Source of the DNA: Lantana camara
Lineage: Eukaryota > Streptophyta > Magnoliopsida > Lamiales > Verbenaceae
Assembly: GCA_037501455.1 (NCBI GenBank)
Contig: CM074857.1
Span: 123,367,501-123,431,500, forward strand
Direction: 5' to 3'
DNA length: 64,000 bases
How positions within the stretch are numbered: the first letter of the stretch is position 1; each line of letters begins with the position of its first letter. Positions 44,813 through 55,943 of this stretch are shown piece after piece. The notes beneath the pieces are model-generated. The model was not told the origin of the DNA, made no database searches, and saw nothing but the letters and a program-made list of their open reading frames with translations. A program made the position numbers and the translations under genes.

Positions 44813-45075
44813 TACTAGCATTATTTTGGAACTTTTCTTGAAGTTAATGTCAATATGGTCCAAGGGTGACAAAATACATGTGTCTTCTGCAAGATACTAG
44901 CATTATTTTGGAACTTTTCTTGAAGTTAATGTCAATATGGTCCAAGAGTGACAAAATACATGTGTCTTCTACAAGATACTAGCATTATTTTGGAACTTTT
45001 CTTGAAGTTAATGTCAATATGGTCCAAGGGTGACAAAATACATGTGTCTTCTACAAGATACTAGCATTATTTTGA
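44813..45075 (+). repeat. 82-bp tandem repeat, 3.2 copies
   Basis: The motif TACTAGCATTATTTTGGAAC begins units at 44813, 44895 and 44977, with a partial unit at 45059, exactly 82 bp apart. Units differ at only a few positions (for example CCAAGGGTGAC and CCAAGAGTGAC), so the amplification is recent. Confidence 0.92.
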
Positions 45076-45239
45076 CGAAGTACATGTGCCTTTGTTAATG
45101 TCTTCCCCAAAGTTTAGCATTTTCTTGTTGCGGGGTCTCGATGACATGGACCACATAGTATTATATGCTTTCCACTATTATTGTTTTGTCTGTCAATGCA
45201 TTTTACTATTCTAAAATGTATTTTTTGGTCTTTCTTTTG

Positions 45240-46790
45240 CTTTTTCACATAAGGCACAAGGAGTAATATTGAAGATGTTGCTAATAATCAATTGCTAAAG
45301 AAAATGTGAATAATGTGGAAAATGAGGACATTGTGCATACTGTTGAAAATTTGGATATTGTTGATTCTAAAGTAGGGAATGTTGTGAGTAATGTAGATGT
45401 TGCTGGAGTGAGTAGAGAAATTGTTAAAAGGGGTGATAAGGAAAAGGGTACGCTTGTTATTGAAGAAGATGCAAAAATGGTTGATAAGGATAAACAGAAC
45501 TATATTTCAGATACTGAATAAGAAGATAGTGATTTTGATATGAACAAAAAGGATGCAATTGGTGCTATTGATGATGTAGATTATATGAATTATATTGATC
45601 CAGAGGGTGAGTATGCAGGGCTTAAGAAGAGGAATGATACTTCTGACACTGATTCTGGAACTGAGGAAGTGACTGACTCAAGTGTTGCTGACTTTCGTAG
45701 TAATTATTCAACTGATAAGGAGAATTGGGTAGATAACATGGTTTTCCAACCTAAAGACACTTTTGATCCAGTTTTCAAACTTGAACAAAGATACGCCAAC
45801 AGAACCTTATTTAGAGAGGCAATCCACTCACATGCAATACAAAGGGAAAGGACTTTGAAAATAGAAAAGAATGATTGTAGAAGGATATATGCAAGGTGTA
45901 GAAAGAAGGATGTTGGTTGTGAATGAAGGATTAATGCAGTGAAAAAGGCAAGGGAGAATTCTTATGTAATTAGGGAAAATCATTCAGTACATAGATGTAG
46001 TAGGACCAGAGATGTGAAAAATGTAAACTCTGTTTGGTTGGCTAAGAAATTCTTTGAAAGTTTCAGGGCAGATCCTAAAAGAGATGTCAGAGGCTTTAAA
46101 GAGGAAGCTACAACTAAAATCGGGGTAAATGTGTTAGAGGTTCAAGCATATAGGGCTAAGAGAAGGGCTGTCGAGATGATCCAGAGTGATTATGGGGATC
46201 AATATGGAAAGCTTTGGGACTATGCCAATGCATTGAAAGGAAAAAAAAAAAAAAAAACTGGTTCCACTGTTGTTTTAATGTGGAAAACAACAAATTTCAT
46301 AGGATTTATATATGCTTTGAAGCTCTTAAGAAGGGTTTTTGGGCAGGATGTAGAAGGGTAATTGGATTAGATGGCTGCCACTTAAAAGGTCCCTGTGGAG
46401 GGGTTTTACTGACTGCAGTTAGGATGGATCCAAATGATAACTTGTTCCCTCTGGCACATGCTGTAGTTGGGTTGAAAACAGGGTCTCTTGGGAATGCTTT
46501 CTATCATTGGTGAAGTAGGACCTTTTGAAAGATAGAGAGGAGACGTACATTTTCATCTCAGACAAACAAAAGGGTCTCATCCCTGCATTTGATAATGTTT
46601 TGCCTTTGGTTGACAACAGGTTTTGTTGCAAGGCATCTCTATGGGAACATGAGAAAGGTTGGTTTCAAAGGATTAATCCTGCATAATCCCTTATCCCCCC
46701 ATGTCTTGTTTAGAATAAACAAAGAAACAAATTATGTAGGTGTTGCAGAGTCAGCTGTGTGTTGGGCTGGTATATAAGGTGGGAAAAAGC
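45240..46790 (+). pseudogene. MuDR-type MULE transposase pseudogene
   Basis: Three successive frames give the acidic N-terminal region, then the MuDR-type DNA-binding segment (VFKLEQRYANRTLFREAI, IEKNDCRRIYARC, with the following Trp codon changed to TGA). A helical linker follows (VQAYRAKRRAVEMI), then a frameshift at an A-run (46242-46257), and the start of the catalytic domain: VIGLDGCHLKGPCGGVLLTA with the first DDE Asp, and FPLAHAVV. A stop follows at FYHW. Remnants continue to about 46780 (ARHLYGNMRKVGFKG). The rest of the DDE core and the SWIM finger are lost. Confidence 0.85.
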
Positions 46791-47521
46791 CTATTTTCTC
46801 TCCAAAATAACAAGTCACGTGTGATGCCTCAAGCGTGGAGCTATCACATCCCTCGCACTAGAACCCAACACGTATATGAAATGGGCAATCCATATACATG
46901 TCAAACGCTAGCGAACGGGAGACACTCAAGACCACATCTAGCTAGGTGGCACTAGACAAACAGTCGTCAGAGAGCATGCGATAGCAGAAGCGAATTAAAT
47001 CCTTCAACAAATAATGACTACGAGCCGACATTATTTAAAACATACAATTTTCAATTCGATCACAAAATATGGAAATAAGGCTCACGGCTAGAGTAAGGTA
47101 ATACACTAAGCACACTAGTCACAAGTATCAAAAGTTGGAACGAGAGGTAACAATATGCATATATATGCTGGATGGTAAAATACAAGCGACAAAAGATAAT
47201 CCTAGACGGACTCAAAATAACAAAAGACATGACTCGAACGCTGCCTAGCTGACTCCAACCTGCAACCAATAGGGTAACAAGAAAGAGAGAAGGAGAGGGT
47301 CAGTCGAGTGACTGGTGAGGCGGTAACAATATACGAGATATATTAAATGCAAGAGAGAGATATGCAATGCAAGATAAACACAACCCCTTGATCCGATATA
47401 GTCTCAATTTCAAGAACAAGACAATCATTTCCTTTCAAAATCCATGACGTATATCGGATTAAGGGTTTCAATCGATCAATCGGTACCGAGCAATACCGTT
47501 CTCCAACCTTTACTCCACAAT

Positions 47522-47562
47522 CAATCAATAACAATAACAATAACAATAACAATAACAATAAA
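47522..47562 (+). repeat. (AACAAT)n microsatellite
   Basis: About six uninterrupted AACAAT units in the solo LTR. Confidence 0.9.
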
Positions 47563-48659
47563 CCATCCACCACACCCGGTAACGGAAAGGGTTGATCAGC
47601 CCCAACCGTCCAATAGTCCAGACGAGTCACAGTCCATTTCGGTACTATGCTCCTTCGGCGTACCGGCACAGTAGACACGTAATATCACCAACCTCCGACG
47701 ATAACACGTGCCCCCGTAGAGGTCGCGATTAAGGTTCACCGTCGGCCCGATGCCTTCCCGAATTTCCTCGTACACGTTGCCTCGGATCCCTTCCCAATAG
47801 AACCATGCTATTGGGGATTCAATCAATCGATAACAAGAGCTCGGATCATGCAATGTGTGGAAACCATTTTCATTTTCTATCAAAGTCTTTCTCAAGAGCA
47901 TGAACACACGCCGGAGAATATATCTATAACCCATTTAGTACTTGGAAATTTGTCTTCAAATAACATTAAATCGGTAGACCATCACGTACTTACTAAATAT
48001 AGGGTTATATAGCTATATATACATTTCACATGTGGGTAAACGATTCAAATCATGAAGGCCATACGGGTTTAGGTTATTGGTTACAGCAAGAAGATAAACC
48101 TCACCTGGATAACGTCGACAAAAGGAAGAGACAGGATAAAGAAACTAGACCACCGGGTATACAATTAGACTTAGTAAAACCAAGTATAGACGCTTGGCAA
48201 TGTGTTGCAATGTCATGAGATGGGATAAGATGTAATAAAAGTCATAAAATGGCATGAGCATGTTTATATGTACGATTAATGCCACGTAATTCAATTAAAC
48301 ATGTAATCGCGCCATATCATATGCACGGTAACATTTATGTGGCTGGAAATTTGGAATATGTACTGCAAAAACCATGGAAATGAGCGCGGGAAAACATTAT
48401 AGCAGAGTTCATGCAACATTCATGTAGGAACATTTATGCAGAAACTCTGCACCTGCACACATTGTAGAAAATTGGACACAACTTATTGCTCAGGAAGTAT
48501 TTTAACGAACCGCGAAATTCCTAGTAAACTAGACATGTAGATCTTTCAAATGGTATAGGTCTCAATCCCTGGATGTTTGTGTATTAATTCAGATTACAGA
48601 GCAAAGATGATGAAAAACAGAACTATTGCTACAGTAACACATTTCCAAAAAGTTTACCG

Positions 48660-49330
48660 TTACCCTATCAAATGAAGTCGGATTAATCTGAAAGTTTACG
48701 GAGATATACTAGATACATTCATAAGTACCCCTATAAAACATTTTTGAGAAATTCATACATTTGATCACTCTTTTCAAGCTGTTAATCCAGACCAGAAAAC
48801 AAGGGACAACTGAGTCGTTTTGAATTTTTCTCGGGTATCAAATGGACTCGGATTAACATAAAATTTGACGTACACAAACCTTAATATACTAGGAATATCC
48901 AGTTAAAACAGTTTTGAAAACCGAGGTCGTATGAGTTCAAAATTTACGTTGGAATTCTCTGCGTATAAGCTGTCAAAGTTCAAACAATACAGTAACTTGG
49001 CTGCAGCGACACCTTTCAAAGACCGGTCTGTTTACCACATCAAACGAAGTCGGAAAATTCTGAAACTTAATAGGTATACTCCCAACACATATAGGTACTC
49101 CTCTGTAAAACAGTTTTGCAAAATTCTAAGGTTTAGTCCCTCTGCTCAGTCTGTACTTTCAGATTAGAAAACAGGGGACTGCGGCATCTTTCGGGATTTT
49201 TTCGAGGTATCAAACGGGCTCGGATAATTACAAAATTTGGCAGATATGTACTTCAATATATTATTAATCTCCAGTTAAAACAGTTTTTGAAAACGGCATC
49301 GCATGAGCTCGGAATTTACATTCGAAATCT
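48660..49330 (+). repeat. Four dispersed ~170-200-bp repeats in an A-B-A-B order
   Basis: TATCAAAYGRRSTCGGATTA-like motifs lie at 48666, 48836, 49038 and 49208, each followed about 75 bp later by a GTAAAACAGTTTTGAAAA-like motif. Copies 1 and 3 resemble each other (shared AGGTACTCC- or AAGTACCCC-type text), as do copies 2 and 4 (CCAGTTAAAACAGTTTT). The larger unit is therefore about 372 bp. Confidence 0.75.
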
Positions 49331-50498
49331 GTGCCGACATGCTGTCAAATAAACAAAAAGCCAAGAACTCATGCTAAAAGAAAACTATATCACTCCTAAG
49401 CATATAAACACTTAAAAAATCCAATAGTCCAGGATTTCCAAATTATCAGAATCACAGAGTTCATCAACTCATTCATCATCTCAGAATTTAAACTAACCAA
49501 AGTCATGAATTCGTCAAGGAATCTATCTCCCAATCTAGTCCTACCGTAAGCAAGTATATAACTCTATCTCATGTTCCAATTCCATCATAGCTTGCAAAAT
49601 TTCCAACTAATTAGACTACTTCAATACTACTTGGATGGTTAAAGCATCACAGTCTTGTTCGAGAAAGGAAAGAGGATTAAGGATGCTGCCTTTACCTTGT
49701 TATCGCTGGAATTCAAGGAAAAGAAAAGTAACCGATGAAGGTGGCGCATGCGAAGAGGTGATGAAGATGGAGTTCGGTGGTGTTACTTATGATACTTAAG
49801 AGCTGGTGTTTTCTTGTTCTTCGATTGTGAGAGGGGAAAAGAAATGGAACCGGATGTGTAGAGGAATGAGAAAAAGGGCAGCTCTTGAAGAAGATGGGAT
49901 GAGAAATGATTTCGTCCCTTATCTGATATCTTCATGCGTGAGGAAATTGCAAGAATTGAAAATGAAAGGAAAAAGAGGAGAGTTGCACGTGTTGCCTAAT
50001 GTTTGCCAGCACTTTAAATTTGATTTAATTGCAATATAATCCCCCTAAAAGACTTATTATATAAAGTGCCCCTATAATTTTAAATAAGAGCAAGTACGTC
50101 CAAATTAGTTTTGTTGAAATTTTGGAAAGATCCCCTAAATTGACATTTAGCTCATAATTTAATTAATTCAAGAAATTTGGAAATTAAATCATGCTTAGAG
50201 ATAATTAATCGCATATTATCTAGAGGAAATAATTAAGGTCAATAAAATACGAGATCATAAATTGGTAAATAAACGTGTAGCTCCAAAACTCATACGTAAC
50301 GTTGTCTTGTCCTATTCCGGAGAAGTGGGGCGTTACATCAGGTGTGGAGTTCCCCCCAAATTATTAAATCTGACAGAGTTTACAAACGTTTGGGATTAAA
50401 AACGAAAGTTTTGCATTTAACTAAAAGTTTTAAAAATCAAAGGGGTGGGACAATACGGCGAGACTAAAAAAAATAGACTTATAACCCGTGAGACTAAA

Positions 50499-52472
50499 TG
50501 TTAGGAATAGTGCCCTTAAAGCAGTATTGTTGCTTTACTATTTCCTTGTAAAATCACAAACAGTCTTTGAATAATAAATGAAATGATTTTGTTCATAGGC
50601 AATCACTTCTTTATTTGCTTAATGTTTGTTTGGTTTTGATTATGTTTTGCATGTTTTGAACTCCCCTAATCCGATGAGGTCGTTAAGAACTTTGTCCTTA
50701 TGAGAACGATACATGAAACAAGTTCTTAACTCCATAAGCGAGAATTAGAAACTTCTCCAAGTCGATGAGTCCGACAGACAGTGGGAGTGTCGACTTTGAC
50801 TCCGTTGGGACTTGCTTATGTGATTATGTCCTTGAGAAGGATCACTCAGTTTCAGGGAGTGATAAGTGCATACGATATATGACACGTTCATATTACATAA
50901 AGGTGATTATTACAAGAACTTCATCTCTGAGATGTCCCATGTGATAACATTCCTCAATGGGAAAGAAAGTTTCCAAAAACTTCCAGATTAGAAAATATAT
51001 CACAGGTCAATGATGTGATTAATAATCCTTTAACTTGAGATTTTGTATTGTGTCATATGAACTAACTCTGTAATCTTTGATATAGGCTCAAAAGGGTGTC
51101 GCCATATAGACACCTAAACCATGGCCTATGTTGGGATTACACAAGTGGCATATGTAGAATTAGTAGAATCAATAAAGGACCTACACTTGTTAAAAACGAT
51201 AATGATCTCTTACTGATTAAGTTGTTCGTAGTCCATTACTTATTAAACCCTTGGCCAAGGTGGATAAAAGATCAAGACATCAAGAAAATGGGGTTTTCTT
51301 GGATTGAGATCTAAATGAATATGAAACAAACTTAACTTTAAAGATCAAGAATAACAAGGCTCTAAGTTTATTCCCATACCTTAATTTCTGGATTGAGAGC
51401 TGGAGTTGTAGGAGGATCGTATTTCACTGATTGTCATTGACTGAAAGGTTCTTCGATTCATTTCGTTATTCGGCTATGGATCACACACTCATTGCTAGAT
51501 TATGGTAGTGTGATCTGTGAACTGATTAATTAATTATTAGAATTAATTAATTAGCGTCACTGCTAATCGAATAATGAACCTAAAGGGTCACACACAAATG
51601 TCAGTTCACGAAGGTTTTGGTAGGAAGTTAATTGGATTAATGAAGGATCAAATTGTTGATCGAAATGGGGTCTCACGTGCGTGGGCCCCATGCCACGCAG
51701 CAAGTACATGACTGCCACGTGTCACGCATACGTGTGGCCGAGAAAGCTTTTCTCATTTTTATTAATTAAATTGTTAATTAATTTTTGGGTTTTTAATTAA
51801 TTATAAATTAATTGTTAAGTCCATTCTCAAAATAATTAACCCAATAAATAATTAATTGTGAATTAAATTATTTATTGAATATTGATATTTAATTTTGTGC
51901 AAGATAAAGTTGAATAGTCAAACTTCCTAAAGTAGGAGAGAGAAAGATTTCTTGGACTATCTTGGAGAGTAAGATATGATTTTATTTTCAATTAAAATGT
52001 AATAATCAATTAGTGAATTAGTGAGCAAGAAATCAAAGCCCACTAGGTTTAGAAAACCTAGAGAAGGGTTCGAACCCCACTAGTATTTATACTAGGGGTG
52101 GGACTTCTCTTAGACTGTAGACTAGCGTTCTTGAAGCGTTAATTGTTTTTGAGAAAAATCAAAAACAAAAGTTTTCAAAGAAAATTTTTAGCCAAAACAC
52201 AAGCCACAGAACTAGCATTCTCAATAGCTTGATTGGGATCTAGGACTGGTGTGGATATGCTTTGAAGGATTACCTATTTTGGGATCTTTTCGAGAACCGT
52301 TCGAGGGACAATCAACACGAAGGGTGTTTGATAGACAGTATCAACGTCACAAGAAAACTTCTATCTTCGTAAGTTTCTTGAAACCTTCTTGTTTTGAAAC
52401 ACCGCAAGATTTCGATTCGCTTTTGGAAAATTTTTTAAAAATTTCGCTGTGCAAACTCTGTGTTTTCCAACA
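50499..52472 (+). mobile_element. Solo LTR of the copia-like 2-kb family, TSD CTAAA
   Basis: It starts TGTTAGGAATAGTGCC and ends GTGTTTTCCAACA, 1974 bp, with CTAAA at 50494-50498 and 52473-52477. It is more diverged from the two copies at 17.7-22.7 kb than they are from each other. It keeps the ACGT-core cluster in reduced form (51673-51745). Confidence 0.92.
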
Positions 52473-52477
52473 CTAAA

Positions 52478-53299
52478 AACGTAATTTTCTAATCCTTTTT
52501 ATATTCTTTTATCTTTTTTTTTTCATACTTTTAATTTTTTATTATTATATTTACCAATAGAATTCAGGTTTTTTTAAAACTTAATTTATTTTTATCTACA
52601 CTATTATATTAAGCATCAGATCCATTAATAATTATTTAATTATTTTTAATTTAAAAAATTTAATTTTAATATACTTTAATAGTATTTTTTTTTCGTGCAC
52701 ACGCATCGAGTGTGCGTAGTTACTAAATTTTAAATTAAATTACAGATACCACCCATTCTTTAGGGCAAGGTCATGAGTTCGAATCCCACTTGGGTGTGCA
52801 TGTATTTTAAAATAGCCAAAAAAAGAAACCGTTCTAGAGGAGTCGTAGGGTTAGAACAAGGACCCTCTCCCCCTCCCTTCATGGATAAACCACCAAATTA
52901 AGAAGAACCATACAGAGGCACAAAGCTAGTCATCAAAAAGAAAAAAACTAACAGAAATGCTGACGGAATACACTAACCATGAGCAATCTCGCGAAACAGC
53001 GAAAACCCCACCCCCACATAGTCCTATTCGAGGACATAATACCACTCAAAGCCACGATAACTGAGCTAGTAGCCATCACCCAGGCCACGACAACTGAGTC
53101 AACCACCAGTTCAAGGGAGAGATTCAGACTAACCCAAAATAGTGGCTTATTTCCAGTTCGAACTAGCCTAAGAGTGCTACTTAAAACCCGACTCGGACTA
53201 GCCATGAGTTGATTGTTGTACATCATGTGATGGGGTGGGTTACGAATAAACTTAATGCAACAGCTATAGGTAAACCCGTTATTGATAAACTTGCGGCTC
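52478..53299. other. Unassigned sequence between solo LTR and LINE remnant
   Basis: Poly-T/AT-rich at first, then unremarkable. Frames at 52948-53226 (minus) and 52979-53212 (plus) overlap and have no domain; they may be 3' UTR of the minus-strand LINE at 53300-54031. Confidence 0.4.
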
Positions 53300-54031
53300 T
53301 ATGTTCTAAGCTTTAATGTCTGACTCTAGATTCCCAACTGTGAGACCCGTATCATCAAGACCGGTGGAAAGGTGCCATCTTCAATCATCTGTAGCCTATC
53401 CCTTAGACTTGATGCCAAGAACAAACATATCATAACTAATAAAAATATAAGAAGAGATGGATAAAGAGTTGAGGACCTTATAGTTATTAAGGCTAAACCG
53501 CCTGAAACATATCTCAAAAGAAAAGTGCAACGTCGTACATTCACCCATTACATTCGGATTGAGGGGAGCTCCCACTTATCAAGCCTAAGCGTACCATAGA
53601 TCTCTCTCGGGAGAGTATCTTTTGGAAAATTCCAACTTTGTTATAACATTGCACCTCTATTAGCAAGAAGTCCGCTACCCCATTGCCCTCTCTAAATATG
53701 TGTGACATCTTAAGATGCATCTCTTTAGCCAGAGCTTTAAATTACAACAATAAGTGTTGTATTCGAAGATTGCTGGCTTGCCCTCGACGGATAATATCTA
53801 TTACTACCTTAGTATCCACTTCAACCCATAGACTCCGACATCCCATAGAAAAAGCCTTACTCATTCCCTAAATTATCGCCATCAACTCAGCTGTTGTGTT
53901 AGTTTCTTCTTCGATACCTTTGCTATACGCAGCAAGTACCGAAGCATTTTCATTTCTAGTGACTCCACCTATACCTGCAGGACCTGGGTTTCATTTGGAG
54001 GATCCGTTCGAGTTAAGTTTAAGCCAATTAG
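53300..54031 (-). pseudogene. LINE RNase H remnant, minus strand
   Basis: Reading from 54030 leftward: NWLKLNSNGSSK, a stop, NPGPAGIGGVTRNENASVL, SKGIEEETNTTAELMAII, LWVEVDTKVVIDIIRRG, and IFREGNGVADFLL. This is the LINE RNase H domain with its D, E, D and H positions recognisable, broken by at least three stops. Its 5' edge at about 54031 touches the transposon ORF on the other strand, so the two insertions abut. Confidence 0.8.
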
Positions 54032-55943
54032 ATGGTGGACGAAGCCACTTTACTATTTAAATCTTTCTATCTCGCGGACGCAAAACTTAACCCTCAAGCC
54101 AAAAGAATCGTAGAGAAAACTATGAGGGAAATTGATGAAATGGCTAGTTCAAGCTCCTCCTCCCATAACCTTACCCCTCACCACCAAACGGTGGATGAGA
54201 TGTTCGGAAAATCCTGGGATGAGGATTTGGATGCCGCTGTGTCTGCAATGGGTGAGAGAAATCCAGGCAGCGTAGGCCACATCTTTGAGCAGATGGAGCG
54301 AGTGATGGAAGCGGAACGACAAGGGGTTACACTGCCATTAACGGAGAGTGCCACCTACCCCCATCGTCGTACGGTGACGGTGGTAATTTCGGGTCCCATT
54401 CAAGAAGAAATGGAGGTAGGACCCTCGGAAGATCCCCCTGCTAAACGTAAGAAGAGGACTAGAAAATCCAAGAAATCCAACGAGGGTGAAGGTTTGGGTA
54501 TGCAAGCCACTGAGAGGACTCCCGACAAAACCCTCAGCACCATAACTATGGGGGATTTAGTAACAATGAGGGTTCCAAGGTACTGGGATGAGCGATACTC
54601 TTATAGGATCCTGACACTGCACGAGAGGGCTAATAACCCCCGTTCCTGGAGAAATGACGGTCTATAAAGACGCGGTTGAGGCAGGGGGGTTGAGATTCCC
54701 CATTTTGGTCCCCGTGGCGAGCATCCTTAATTTTTTGAATCTGAGCCCCTCTCAGATCGTTTGCAACGGCATAACCCTCATCAACGCCTTCATAGTCCTG
54801 ATGAAATTCACAGGGAACGAGTCGTCCATTCACAATTTCAACAGCTTTTTCCAAGTGGTTCACTCACCACGCTCATCCCCAATGGCGGGCTTTTACTACA
54901 TCCAAGCTAAGTCCAATTTGAGGTTGATAGACACGCCCTCAACATCTTATGGAACTGACTGGAAGAAGAAATTCTTTTTCATGAGGGCACCCGAGGGTGA
55001 AGATTTTGGGGTTCCCCGAGAGTGGGTTAGGCACGGGGAGGGGCCCCTAGTAAGATCCCGCTTAGGTCCTTCATTTTCCTTGTCTTGGGCTCAAGAATTA
55101 GCCCTCGCTATGAGGGACGAGCGCTGGCTCATAAAAGCCAAAGAATTGATGGACGTGAGGAGATTCTGTTTCTTTACGGGCTCATGAATGATCCTGACAT
55201 GATCACTAACCCTCCCGCTCAAAACTTGGAAAGAGATGGTTAGATACCAGGATGCTAACTCTAGCTAGGATCGCTAACTTTATTCTTGTACTTTTCTGTA
55301 CTTTGTAAGGAAGACTTGAACCTTGTTCTTTTTATTTCAGGTGTAAGCATTCTGATGGCGGGAAGAGGGGGAGCAATGAGGAACGTGGTGAACCTATTGG
55401 GCGCTCGTCAATAGCAAAACCAACAGCCGCAGAATCAACAACAACATCAAAGGCCCGAGTAGGGCCGTGGTCGAGGATATGGCCGTGGGGGCCACCGTGG
55501 GACAAGCTCTAGTGCGCCCGGCCGGGGTCGAGGGGATAACCGTGCGGCCACTCCAGAAACTCGTATTGTCCTGAGACAAGGGGATTCTTCAAGTCAGAGG
55601 GGTACAACACCCCCTCAAAACAATCAGGAGAGGCAACGCTCGAGCGTTGCAATAAGAGAGCCCCAAGGGGACCAAGTCCAGCCCTCAAGGAAGAGGAAGA
55701 GGATGTCTGATGCCATTACTATAGTTGGCAAAGGTAAACTGGTGGTCGAGGGTGACCGTGGCGATGGAGAGACTTCTTCTTCCGAAAAAGATCAATTATG
55801 GAATTTCGAGCGCGCTGGCAATAAGGCATTCGGTCGTGCCCCAAACGAGGGCCCCACCATGTTGACCAATCTCCCGCTCGCCCGGAACATCACTTACGGG
55901 CTTTATCAAAGGGTCCAGTTCACGGGGGACCACAAGCGGTTAT
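54032..55943 (+). pseudogene. Extra ORF of the Tat element, 5' part (PF04195-like)
   Basis: The first frame (54032-54667) gives an acidic, Ser-rich N-terminal region with a basic patch (AKRKKRTRKSKKS). After a frameshift near 54640 the second frame (54654-55187) has the 'putative gypsy type transposon' domain: EMTVYKDAVEAGGLRFPI, then NGITLINAFIVL, GFYYIQAKSNLRL and DWKKKFFFM. A third stretch (55353-55943) is Arg/Gly- and Gln-rich (RGRGYGRGG), possibly RNA-binding in character, and ends WNFERAGNKAFGRAP, PLARNITYGLYQ. The frame is cut by the solo LTR at 55944. At least one stop (55461) and one frameshift make it dead. Confidence 0.8.

Larger units (their letters stand above)
46820..50337 (+). 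mobile_element. 3.5-kb solo LTR (family B), near-TSD TCACG/TCAGG
   Basis: It starts TGTGATGCCTC and ends GTGGGGCGTTACA, 3518 bp, flanked by TCACG (46815-46819) and TCAGG (50338-50342). It is related to the second copy at 55944-59398 by its ends and by shared segments (CCCTCGCAC or CCCCCGCAC, then CCCAACACGTA; ACTGCCTAGCT or GCTGCCTAGCT; GTGACTGGTGAGG or GAGACTGGTGAGG). The TGTRAYRCCCC...GTTACA ends and length resemble very long plant Ty3/gypsy LTRs of the Del/Tekay kind (inference). No coding domain is present. Confidence 0.75.

Noticed and set aside
52760..52800. tRNA-like B box (GAGTTCGAATCCCACTTGGG)
   Set aside because: No A box at the right distance and no cloverleaf; at most a SINE remnant, not supportable.
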